Shown one piece after another: positions 14,755 to 21,036 of a stretch of 21,036 bases of DNA; within the stretch, counting starts at the first letter, position 1, and each line of letters begins with the position of its first letter. The translations under genes were made by a program, and so were the position numbers. The stretch covers positions 1 to 21,036 of the forward strand of contig JAVBLU010000044.1 of the NCBI GenBank assembly GCA_031553225.1, written 5' to 3'. The stretch is from JAVBLU01 sp031553225. GTDB taxonomy: Bacteria; Bacillota; Clostridia; Christensenellales; UBA1750. Below the pieces are notes generated by a model, which made no database searches, was not told the origin of the DNA, and saw only the letters and a program-made list of their open reading frames with translations.

Positions 14755-15399
14755 TTACTCCTTTGGCCGCGCGGGCAGCGTATGCCGGTAGACGGAACGC
14801 CGGAGCGCCGCCAGCACCGGTGTGGCGACGATCACCGCGCCGATTGCTTCCAAGGGCGCGTTGGCCACGCCGATGCCCAGCACGAAGCCATGCACATCCT
14901 GCCGGGTAAGGCTGAGCAGCTGCATGAGCGTTCCCGCGCCGAAGACGTCCATGGCGGCCAGGGTGAACACGGTGTTCGCCAGCGTGCCAACGGCCGCCGC
15001 CGCCGCATCGCCCGGAAGGCCGCGCAGGCGGGGCGCGCCGTCGCGGCGTATAAAAAGGCGGTGCGCGCCATACGCCGCAAGGGGCATAAGCAGCCGCGGC
15101 AGTACGGAAATGAGCGGATTTTGGAACACCACCTGCACGGGGTTTGTGGGCATGGCGACCGCCTGGTACAGGCTGGTGAGCCCGAACACCGCGCCCAGCG
15201 CAAGGCCTACGACCGGGCCTTCCAGCACAGCCCCGATGAGCACGGGGATGTGCATGATCGTCAACTTGACCGGCCCGATGGGAATGAACCCAAGGGGCGT
15301 GAGGCCCAAGATAAGACACAGGGCGGCGAGCAGCCCTGCCACGGCCAGCTTGCGGGTCTTCTCGCGGCGCGCGCGGGAGGTGGGTGGTTGTTGCGTCAT
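14755..15399 (-). CDS. ECF transporter S component, probably pantothenate-specific (PanT-like)
   Basis: This 214-residue membrane protein has about six hydrophobic helices and the substrate-binding S-component signature. The first half reads LCLILGLTPLGFIPIGPVKLTIMHIPVLIGAVL, then ALGAVFGLTSL. The TPLGFIPIG and TIMHIPV segments match PanT-like ECF proteins. S components bind a vitamin and work with a shared EcfT/EcfA energising module, which is not in this window. Pantothenate specificity is supported by the pantothenate kinase gene six bases downstream. The ATG (15397-15399) has GGAGG about eight bases upstream. The longer open frame upstream includes the promoter and is not coding. A TTGATG/TATAAT promoter lies about 97 bases before the start, leaving a leader of about 90 bases in which I see no known riboswitch. 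Confidence 0.85.
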   Translation of the reverse strand: MTQQPPTSRARREKTRKLAVAGLLAALCLILGLTPLGFIPIGPVKLTIMHIPVLIGAVLEGPVVGLALGAVFGLTSLYQAVAMPTNPVQVVFQNPLISVLPRLLMPLAAYGAHRLFIRRDGAPRLRGLPGDAAAAAVGTLANTVFTLAAMDVFGAGTLMQLLSLTRQDVHGFVLGIGVANAPLEAIGAVIVATPVLAALRRSVYRHTLPARPKE

Positions 15400-15495
15400 G
15401 GCAAACGCCTCCGCTCGGGCTCCTTGCGGATGCCCTACGTAAAATGGGGTGCCGGGCTGCGCCGTTCGGTTCCAGAAGATACCGACGTTCTCATT

Positions 15496-15524
15496 ATTAT
15501 ATATCATCTGCCGGACGGCATCAA
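15496..15524 (-). promoter_or_regulatory. sigma-A type promoter of the pantothenate operon
   Basis: On the minus strand TTGATG (15519-15524) and a consensus TATAAT (15496-15501) are separated by exactly 17 bases. Transcription would begin near 15489, about 90 bases before the transporter ATG. This is the best match to a housekeeping promoter in the window. Confidence 0.75.
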
Positions 15525-15554
15525 GGGCGGCATATGGATTTTCACGCGGTTGCG

Positions 15555-15563
15555 TGCTATACT
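15555..15563 (+). promoter_or_regulatory. extended -10 promoter of the two-component operon
   Basis: TGCTATACT (15555-15563) is an extended -10 element; the matching -35 position (TGGATT, 15535-15540) is weak. It lies 31 bases from the divergent pantothenate -35. Transcription would begin near 15570, giving a leader of about 120 bases to the response regulator ATG. Confidence 0.5.
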
Positions 15564-15689
15564 GACCGATAACCCGTCGCCATTGCGAGGACGGCCCTAT
15601 GCGCTGTAGCAACGCCGGCATGCGGCGGCGGCATGCGCAGGCGGTCCGTCGGAAACATACCTTTTGCCGATTTCCAAAGAAAGGCGGGC

Positions 15690-17159
15690 ATGCGCATGCT
15701 CAAGGTACTGCTCGTGGACGATCAGCCGCGCGAGATCGAGGGAATGCGCCGCCTGATCGACTGGAACGCGCTTGGGCTGACGATCGTGGGCGCGGCGCTC
15801 ACCGGCCGCGAAGGCCTGGCTATGGCGGCCAAGCTTGCGCCGGACATCGTGGTGACGGATGTGATCATGCCCGACATGGACGGCTTGGCGATGCTGGAAG
15901 CGCTCAAGCAGGAGCGCCCAAGCACGCGGGTCATCTGCATCTCCTGCTTCGACGATTTTAAGTTTGTCAGCTTCGCCATCAACATGGGCGCGTGCGGGTA
16001 TGTGCTCAAGCCCATTTTGGCGCGCGAGCTGGAGAGCGTTTTGCAGCGCGCACTGGGCGAGGAACGCGCTCATCGGGAGCGGGAAGCGCTCGTCACCCGC
16101 TTTGCGGGCCTGCAGGCCATGCCCGAACTCACGGCGGGCATGGCCGCCTGGCGGCTGCTTGCCCGGGGGCTGACGCAGGAGCAACGCTCGGCGGTGCTGC
16201 GGCTGACCGGCTGGCCGGACGCCTTCGCAGTGGCCGTGCTGGCCTTTGCCGACGCGCGCCCGGTCGCCTCGCTTCTGCCCGGAGCGGTGCTGCTGCCCGC
16301 CAACCCGCGCGAGCAGCTTGCGCTCTTTCCGCTGCACGGCCGTCAGGCGTACGACAAGGAGGCGGCCGCTTTGAAGCGCGCGCTGCTGGAGCTGGGCGGC
16401 GAGACGGGCGTGCCCGCGCGCGCGGGCCTGAGCCTGCCCGTGCCCGCGGAGCGCGTGCCCGAGGCGCTTGCCCAGGCGCGCGAGGCGGCTGACCGCGCCT
16501 TCAGCGCGGCAGGTCTTGTGGTGTACGAACCGCGCGAAGACGCAGAGGCCTTCTCCCCCGCCGCCGCACAGGGCGAGCTTTCCGAGCTGTGGCAGCGCAT
16601 GGACACCACACAGCTGGAGGAGTTTCTGGCGCGCGTTCTGCCCCCGCTGGGCCGCAACGCGCTGCTTGCGCGGGCGTCGGCTCTGCTCGCCTTCGCATGC
16701 GCCGCGCCCGGCGCATTCGTGTCCTTCGAGGAGGCCTCCTCACGCATCGGCGAGTGCGTGGAGCGTGAGCAGCTCATCGCCACGCTTCTGGAGATCATCG
16801 ACGGCGCGGCGACGCGCAGTGAAAAAGGCGGCACGGAGGTGACCGCCAAGATCAAGCAGTACGTGCGCGAGCACCTGAGCGAACCGATGCGCACGAAGGA
16901 CATGTTCCAAGCCATCTACATGAGCGCCGGGCACGCCGGCGTGCTGTTCAAAGGGGAGACGGGCCTGACCATCCACCAATATGTGATGAAGGAGCGCATG
17001 GCCGCGGCGGCTGAGCTGCTGCTAGCGCACCCCGAAAAGCGCGTCTACGAGATCGCCTTGCAGGTGGGCTTCCCGGATGCGGCCTATTTCATTAACGTGT
17101 TCCGCCGCGCCTATCGCTGTACGCCCGCGCAGTACCGCTCCGCCGAGGGCCGGCCGTGA
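15690..17159 (+). CDS. AraC-family response regulator (YesN-like)
   Basis: This 489-residue regulator has an N-terminal receiver domain (about 3-122) with the acidic pair Asp10/Asp11, phospho-acceptor Asp57 in VTDVIMPDMDG, Ser85 and Lys107. A long poorly conserved middle region (about 130-380) follows, then a C-terminal AraC-type double helix-turn-helix (about 390-489: VREHLSEPMRTKDMF, VYEIALQVGFPDAAYFINVFRRAY, TPAQYR). Such YesN-type regulators activate neighbouring sugar-uptake genes when phosphorylated. I chose ATG 15690, five bases after AAAGG, giving MRMLKVLLVDD; ATG 15696 would also fit. The stop overlaps the kinase start as GTGA. The partner is the kinase at 17156. The probable target is the ABC transporter unit starting at 19037. 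Confidence 0.92.
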   Translation: MRMLKVLLVDDQPREIEGMRRLIDWNALGLTIVGAALTGREGLAMAAKLAPDIVVTDVIMPDMDGLAMLEALKQERPSTRVICISCFDDFKFVSFAINMGACGYVLKPILARELESVLQRALGEERAHREREALVTRFAGLQAMPELTAGMAAWRLLARGLTQEQRSAVLRLTGWPDAFAVAVLAFADARPVASLLPGAVLLPANPREQLALFPLHGRQAYDKEAAALKRALLELGGETGVPARAGLSLPVPAERVPEALAQAREAADRAFSAAGLVVYEPREDAEAFSPAAAQGELSELWQRMDTTQLEEFLARVLPPLGRNALLARASALLAFACAAPGAFVSFEEASSRIGECVEREQLIATLLEIIDGAATRSEKGGTEVTAKIKQYVREHLSEPMRTKDMFQAIYMSAGHAGVLFKGETGLTIHQYVMKERMAAAAELLLAHPEKRVYEIALQVGFPDAAYFINVFRRAYRCTPAQYRSAEGRP

Positions 17160-18889
17160 GCACCCCGCGCGGCCGCAGCGTGCGTGTAACCACGCGCCTG
17201 TACGCCTTCATCGTGCCTCTTCTTTTGTGCGTGCTGCTGCTCTTTGGCGAGCGGTGCATCGCCATTTACCGCGGCATCATCACCGAGCATGTGGAGACGG
17301 AAATGTCGCTGTATACCGACTCCATCGCCACCTACCTGGACGGCATGCTCTCGGACATCTCCAGCCTCTCCTACACCATCTACGCCAACACCTCCCTGCG
17401 CAGCGCGCTGCACGACGTGCACGTGGGCCGCGAGCGCGTGAGCATCTCCGAGGCCATGCGCATCTACAGCGACATCATCGATCCGACATTTTCCAGCGTG
17501 TCGCGGCCCATGCGCTACATGCCGCGGCTTTACCTGTTGGACCCCTATCTCCCTACGGATTCGGCGCACGTGCGCTCCATCGACCAGTTCCCCTCGGATC
17601 TGCCCCTTTCGTACATGCTGGAGAACGGCTATGCCGCCTATTTTTGGAACGTGTCCAAGGGGTCGCGCCCCTATGACCCCACCGAGCAGCAAACGGAGCT
17701 TTTGTGCTTAACGCGCGTCATTTACGACGTCAACCGCACGCCTCTGGCCGTGCTGAACACCGAGGTTTACATCCGCCCCATCAAGGACACGCTGGCCCAG
17801 CTGTTCAGCGGCAAACCGCAAACCGGCTTCGTTTGGCGGCTGCGGGACGGCCAGGAGATCGTTTCCGTAGGCACCGCGGGCACGTGGGTGGCGTACGGCA
17901 GCGTGGCGATCAACGATTCCGCCCTGGAGTCGTGGTACAACGGCGACCTGATGGAGCGGCAGGTGAACAGCCAGCGCCAGCTGCTCACTCTCTCCGCGCT
18001 CGTTACGGCGATGGTGGCGTCCGTGCTCATCTTTATCGCTTCCAAGCTGGCCCTCAAGCGCCTGGAGAGCGTGTCGCACAAGTTCGCGGCTTTCGACGGC
18101 GAGCATTTCGGTCCGCCGCTTCCCGGGAACGACGAGGCCGCCGTGCTGGATCAGGAGTTCACCAAGCTGCTGACCGACTTCCGCGACGCGCAGGCGCAAA
18201 CCATCCGTCTCAACTCCGCCATGCACGCCATGGAATCGCACCTGTTGATGAGCAAGATCAACCCGCATTTTTTGTATAACACGCTGTCGGCTATACGCTG
18301 GAGCGTGCTTCTTGAGGGCAACACCGAGGCGGCCGAGGCCGTGGACAACCTGGTGGCCTTCTACCGGGGCGTGCTGGCGCGCGGCCGGGACGAGGTGCCC
18401 CTGGCCGTGGAGCTGCAGATGCTGGAGCGGTACGTGCGCCTGTCCGTGTTCACCTACTCGCGCAGCATCCAGCTGCACACGGCCGTGACGCCCGAGGCCG
18501 AGCGCGTGCTCATCCTCAAATTCCTGCTGCAGCCCGTGGTGGAGAACGCCATCATGCACGGAAGCATGGACGGGTCATGCCGGGTGGACATCACGGCGAG
18601 CGTACAGGACGCGCTGTACGTGGAGGTTTCAAACGGCGGGAAGGCCATGGACGAGCAGGAAATGGCGCGGCTGAACGCTTACAACGATGCCGACCTGCGT
18701 CCGGACGGCGGCCCCACGGGCGACCCGGGCGAGGGTGGGTACGCCGTATACAACATCATCGCGCGCATCCGCCACCTGTACGGCGAGGGGTTCGGGCTCT
18801 GGTACAGCGCGCCGCAGGAGGGTGGCACCAAGGCGCGCTTCCGTCTGCCCATCCTGGCCAACCCGACCGTCGCCCCGCCGGAGTTGTAA
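17156..18889 (+). CDS. sensor histidine kinase (YesM-like, HisKA_7TM/His_kinase type)
   Basis: This 577-residue kinase has membrane helices at about 14-35 and 276-298 bounding an extracellular sensor region of about 240 residues. A HAMP-like linker, the phospho-acceptor box INPHFLYNTLSAIRW (His371) and a GHKL ATPase domain follow: QPVVENAIMHG is the N box and GYAVYNIIARIRHLYG the G2-like box. INPHFLYNTL is characteristic of the YesM/LytS-like kinase class. It should phosphorylate the receiver of the preceding regulator. The start is GTG 17156, overlapping the regulator stop by four bases. The external domain presumably detects a carbohydrate or similar ligand, but nothing in the sequence identifies which. 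A terminator follows 28 bases after the stop. Confidence 0.92.
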   Translation: MSTPRGRSVRVTTRLYAFIVPLLLCVLLLFGERCIAIYRGIITEHVETEMSLYTDSIATYLDGMLSDISSLSYTIYANTSLRSALHDVHVGRERVSISEAMRIYSDIIDPTFSSVSRPMRYMPRLYLLDPYLPTDSAHVRSIDQFPSDLPLSYMLENGYAAYFWNVSKGSRPYDPTEQQTELLCLTRVIYDVNRTPLAVLNTEVYIRPIKDTLAQLFSGKPQTGFVWRLRDGQEIVSVGTAGTWVAYGSVAINDSALESWYNGDLMERQVNSQRQLLTLSALVTAMVASVLIFIASKLALKRLESVSHKFAAFDGEHFGPPLPGNDEAAVLDQEFTKLLTDFRDAQAQTIRLNSAMHAMESHLLMSKINPHFLYNTLSAIRWSVLLEGNTEAAEAVDNLVAFYRGVLARGRDEVPLAVELQMLERYVRLSVFTYSRSIQLHTAVTPEAERVLILKFLLQPVVENAIMHGSMDGSCRVDITASVQDALYVEVSNGGKAMDEQEMARLNAYNDADLRPDGGPTGDPGEGGYAVYNIIARIRHLYGEGFGLWYSAPQEGGTKARFRLPILANPTVAPPEL

Positions 18890-18916
18890 ATTGCGCAGAT
18901 ATTGTAATTTTTTACG

Positions 18917-18945
18917 AAAGCCGAGCTGAAAACTCGGCTTTTCTT
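18917..18945 (+). terminator. rho-independent terminator after the kinase gene
   Basis: AAAGCCGAG (18917-18925) pairs perfectly with CTCGGCTTT (18933-18941), with loop CTGAAAA and tail TTTTCTT. It separates the two-component operon from the transporter operon, so the two are independent transcripts. Confidence 0.9.
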
Positions 18946-19001
18946 GCAGAATCCGCCGCGGAATGTCCTGTGGTTTTTCATACCCTTGCCGAAGGGCCTT
19001 C

Positions 19002-19010
19002 TGGTATACT
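19002..19010 (+). promoter_or_regulatory. extended -10 promoter of the ABC transporter operon
   Basis: TGGTATACT (19002-19010) is an extended -10 element 27 bases before the first permease ATG. No good -35 lies 17 bases upstream; TTGCCG (18986-18991) is too close at 13 bases. A weak -35 is what one expects of a promoter needing an activator such as the nearby AraC-type regulator. Confidence 0.5.
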
Positions 19011-19036
19011 ATGCACACACGATGGGAGGCTGATGT

Positions 19037-19975
19037 ATGCAAACCGCCCGGAAACAGAACAATTTTGTCCGTTCGTTCAAGCGTTCGGCCGATATGTACC
19101 TTCTGCTTGTCCCCGGTCTTTTGTTTATCCTGCTGTTTCATTACGCGCCCATGTACGGCGTTGTGATCGCCTTCAAGGATTACGGCATATTCAACGGTGC
19201 AAATCCCATAGACGCCATCGGCAAAAGCCAATGGGTCGGATTTTTGCATTTGCGCCGGCTGTGGGTACAGCCGGAGTTTCAGCAGGCCTTTACGAACACG
19301 CTCATCATCAGCGCCATCAAAATCGGCATCGGCTTCCCCATCCCCATCCTGATGGCCCTGCTGATGAACGAGCTGCGGTCCGTGTCCTACAAGCGCTCCA
19401 TCCAAACGGCGCTGTACCTGCCCCACTTCATGTCCTGGGCGGTCGTGGGCGCGCTGTTCCTGTCCATGCTTGGCACGGGCGGCCCGGTGAACGGCCTTAT
19501 CACCTCCATGGGCGGCAAGATGATCCCCTTCTTTATGAGCACAACCTGGTTTCGGTGGGTGCTGCTCGCCTCCTCCGTATGGAAGGAGAGCGGGTGGAAC
19601 ACGATCATCTACCTGGCGGCCATTACGGGCATCGCGCCGGAGCTGTATGAGGCGGCGCGCGTGGACGGGGCCACCCGCTTACAGCAGGCGCAGTACGTCA
19701 CGCTTCCGGGCATCCTCTCCACGGTTATGATGATGCTCATTCTGCGTTTGGGCGGGCTGTTGAACGCCGGATTTGATCAGGTGCTCATCATGTACAATCC
19801 AACCGTATATAAGGCGGGCGATATCATCGACACGTACGTCTACCGCATCGGCCTTGGGCAGCTCAATTTCTCCATGGGCACGGCGGTGGGGCTGTTCAAC
19901 TCGGTGGTCAGCTTTTTCCTCGTCACCTCGTCCAACGTCGTGTGCCGAAAGCTCTTCGGCCGCAGCATCTGGTAA
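19037..19975 (+). CDS. ABC transporter permease, LplB type (carbohydrate uptake, CUT1-like)
   Basis: This 312-residue inner-membrane permease has about six helices. The N-terminal segment LLVPGLLFILLFHYAPMYGVVIAFKDY is characteristic of LplB-like permeases, and the EAA loop YEAARVDGATRLQQAQYVTLP (about residues 209-229) contacts the ATPase. Such permeases pair with a YtcP-type partner and import oligosaccharides or related solutes; the substrate is undetermined. The ATG 19037 has GGGAGG seven bases upstream. It is the first gene of the transporter operon, 15 bases before the second permease gene. No ATPase gene is in the window. LplB/YtcP systems often use a shared MsmX-type ATPase encoded elsewhere. 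Confidence 0.93.
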   Translation: MQTARKQNNFVRSFKRSADMYLLLVPGLLFILLFHYAPMYGVVIAFKDYGIFNGANPIDAIGKSQWVGFLHLRRLWVQPEFQQAFTNTLIISAIKIGIGFPIPILMALLMNELRSVSYKRSIQTALYLPHFMSWAVVGALFLSMLGTGGPVNGLITSMGGKMIPFFMSTTWFRWVLLASSVWKESGWNTIIYLAAITGIAPELYEAARVDGATRLQQAQYVTLPGILSTVMMMLILRLGGLLNAGFDQVLIMYNPTVYKAGDIIDTYVYRIGLGQLNFSMGTAVGLFNSVVSFFLVTSSNVVCRKLFGRSIW

Positions 19976-19990
19976 GGGGGGGACGACGGG

Positions 19991-20884
19991 ATGATTAAGC
20001 GAACGCTTGCCGAGCGCGCCTTCGACTGCTTCAACGTGCTGTTCTTTTTGCTTGCCGCACTGACAACGCTGCTCCCCTTCGTGAACCTACTGGCGAAATC
20101 GCTCTCCAGCGAGAGCGCCGTTATGGCCGGGCGCGTGGGGCTGTGGCCCATCGGCTTTCAGGTGGGCACCTATGCCTACGTCATCGATCAGGCGCAGTTC
20201 CGCTTCTCGCTGCGCAACTCGCTCGTCATCACCCTCGCGGGCACCTTCCTGTCCATGTTCATGACGTGCATCACGGCCTATCCCCTGTCCAAGGGCTGGC
20301 TGGCCGGCCGCCGGACATTTATGCTCCTGTTCATATTCGTCATGCTCTTCAACGGGGGCATGGTGCCCTCCTACCTGCTCATCCGCAGCCTTGGGATGCT
20401 GAACACGCTGTGGGCGCTCATCATCCCCGGCATCCTTTCGGTGTACAACATGATCTTGCTGAAGAACTTTTTTGAGGAACTGCCCGAATCGGTGGAGGAA
20501 TCCGCGCGCCTGGACGGAGCGAACAACTTCACCATCCTGCTGCGCATCATCTTGCCCATGTCGCTGCCCGCCATCGCCACCATCGGGCTGTTCTACTCGG
20601 TCGGCTTCTGGAACAACTACATGGGCGGGGTGCTCTACATCACTAAGCCCCAGCTCAAACCCTTGCAGCAGTACCTGTACCAAATCGTGACGGAATCGCA
20701 GCGCATTCAGGACCAAACCTCGCTGGGCGGCCCGATCGACCTGGACAAGCTGACCTCCAACCTGCTGCCCGACGCCGTGCGCGCCGCCACCATCATGCTG
20801 GCCAGCGTACCCATCATGCTCGTGTACCCCTTCCTACAAAAATACTTCGTCACGGGCCTGGTCATCGGGTCCGTCAAGGGATAG
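19991..20884 (+). CDS. ABC transporter permease, YtcP type (carbohydrate uptake, CUT1-like)
   Basis: This 297-residue permease is the second half of the heterodimeric channel. It has six predicted helices, the YtcP-like segments NSLVITLAGTFLSMFMTCITAYPLSKGWLAGR and LFNGGMVPSYLL, and the EAA loop EESARLDGANNFTILLRIILP (about residues 170-190). The C-terminus RAATIMLASVPIMLVYPFLQKYFVTGLVIGSVKG is almost invariant in this group and shows the gene is complete. ATG 19991 has AAGGGGGG about nine bases upstream. It follows the first permease by 15 bases and precedes the lipoprotein gene by 63 bases. Confidence 0.94.
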   Translation: MIKRTLAERAFDCFNVLFFLLAALTTLLPFVNLLAKSLSSESAVMAGRVGLWPIGFQVGTYAYVIDQAQFRFSLRNSLVITLAGTFLSMFMTCITAYPLSKGWLAGRRTFMLLFIFVMLFNGGMVPSYLLIRSLGMLNTLWALIIPGILSVYNMILLKNFFEELPESVEESARLDGANNFTILLRIILPMSLPAIATIGLFYSVGFWNNYMGGVLYITKPQLKPLQQYLYQIVTESQRIQDQTSLGGPIDLDKLTSNLLPDAVRAATIMLASVPIMLVYPFLQKYFVTGLVIGSVKG

Positions 20885-20909
20885 CATCTCTCCGCCCGGC
20901 GGATGGATG
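20885..20909 (+). other. small stem-loop between permease and lipoprotein genes
   Basis: CATC (20885-20888) pairs with GATG (20906-20909), and TCCG (20891-20894) with CGGA (20900-20903), leaving loop CCCGG and small bulges. There is no T-run, so it is not a clear terminator. Stem-loops in this position can protect or stabilise the downstream binding-protein message. That role is inference. Confidence 0.3.
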
Positions 20910-20947
20910 ATATGAACCGGTTTCCGAGGAAAAGAAGGAGGAAGAAC

Positions 20948-21036
20948 ATGCGTAACCTGCCCAAGCTTATCTGTGCAGCCCTGGTTCTCGCCTTGCTGGC
21001 CGCGTGTACGTCCGCGCCGGCCGCTACGCCCGCGCC
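20948..21036 (+). CDS. N-terminus of a lipoprotein, presumed extracellular solute-binding protein (partial)
   Basis: Only the first 29 codons are in the window. They encode a lipoprotein signal: MRNLPK charged start, hydrophobic core, and lipobox LAAC with the acylated cysteine at residue 20, followed by Ser/Ala/Pro/Thr-rich linker. The ATG 20948 has AAGGAGG (20935-20941) six bases upstream. In LplB/YtcP operons the third gene is normally the membrane-anchored substrate-binding protein, so that is the expected product. The domain itself lies beyond the window and was not seen. Confidence 0.8.
   Translation, partial: MRNLPKLICAALVLALLAACTSAPAATPA

Noticed and set aside
15400..15489. Possible riboswitch in the leader of the pantothenate operon
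   Set aside because: Only short GC pairings (such as CCGC/GCGG) are seen and no known riboswitch core was recognised.
17708..18559. Long minus-strand open frame opposite the histidine kinase gene
   Set aside because: Antisense shadow with His/Val/Gln-rich composition and no domain; the kinase motifs on the plus strand explain the region.

Overview
The window looks like chromosomal DNA of a GC-rich, endospore-forming Bacillota, probably a clostridial lineage of the gut type. This is inferred from a full-length SpoIIE, a PdaB-type deacetylase, Firmicute-specific families (twin-OB SSB-like protein, COG1768 phosphoesterase, DUF4179 anti-sigma, YesN/YesM, LplB/YtcP permeases), strong AGGAGG ribosome binding sites and frequent GTG/TTG starts. 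I see no tRNA, rRNA, CRISPR array, transposase or phage gene.

Left part (1-6510). The proline-rich end of an unknown protein is followed by a PdaB-like polysaccharide deacetylase and a two-OB-fold single-stranded-DNA-binding-like protein. These converge on a minus-strand pair, a zinc-ribbon/acidic-tail protein overlapping a metallophosphoesterase, across a 22-bp perfect terminator stem. A secreted CAP-domain protein is divergent from that pair and converges on spoIIE, again across a long perfect hairpin.

Middle part (6511-11687). spoIIE is divergent from a D,D-carboxypeptidase gene. The 545-base gap between them holds an extended -10 promoter overlapped by an inverted repeat, and a leader with four predicted hairpins. 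Next comes a visibly AT-richer patch with a DUF3784 membrane protein, a non-coding stretch of about 400 bases, and an ECF sigma factor gene overlapping its presumed DUF4179 anti-sigma gene.

Right part (11688-21036). A minus-strand run codes for a pantothenate-type ECF transporter S component, type III pantothenate kinase, a small cupin translationally coupled to the kinase, and HtpG. Divergent from it is a YesN/YesM two-component system (GTGA overlap), a terminator, and an ABC carbohydrate-type importer: two permeases and the start of a lipoprotein cut by the window edge. The two-component system most likely senses the ligand of, and controls, this importer.

Most genes belong to known families. 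I did not find a convincing new multi-gene system. The least explained parts are the structured leader before the carboxypeptidase gene, the AT-rich DUF3784 patch with its flanking non-coding DNA, and the cupin embedded in the pantothenate operon.
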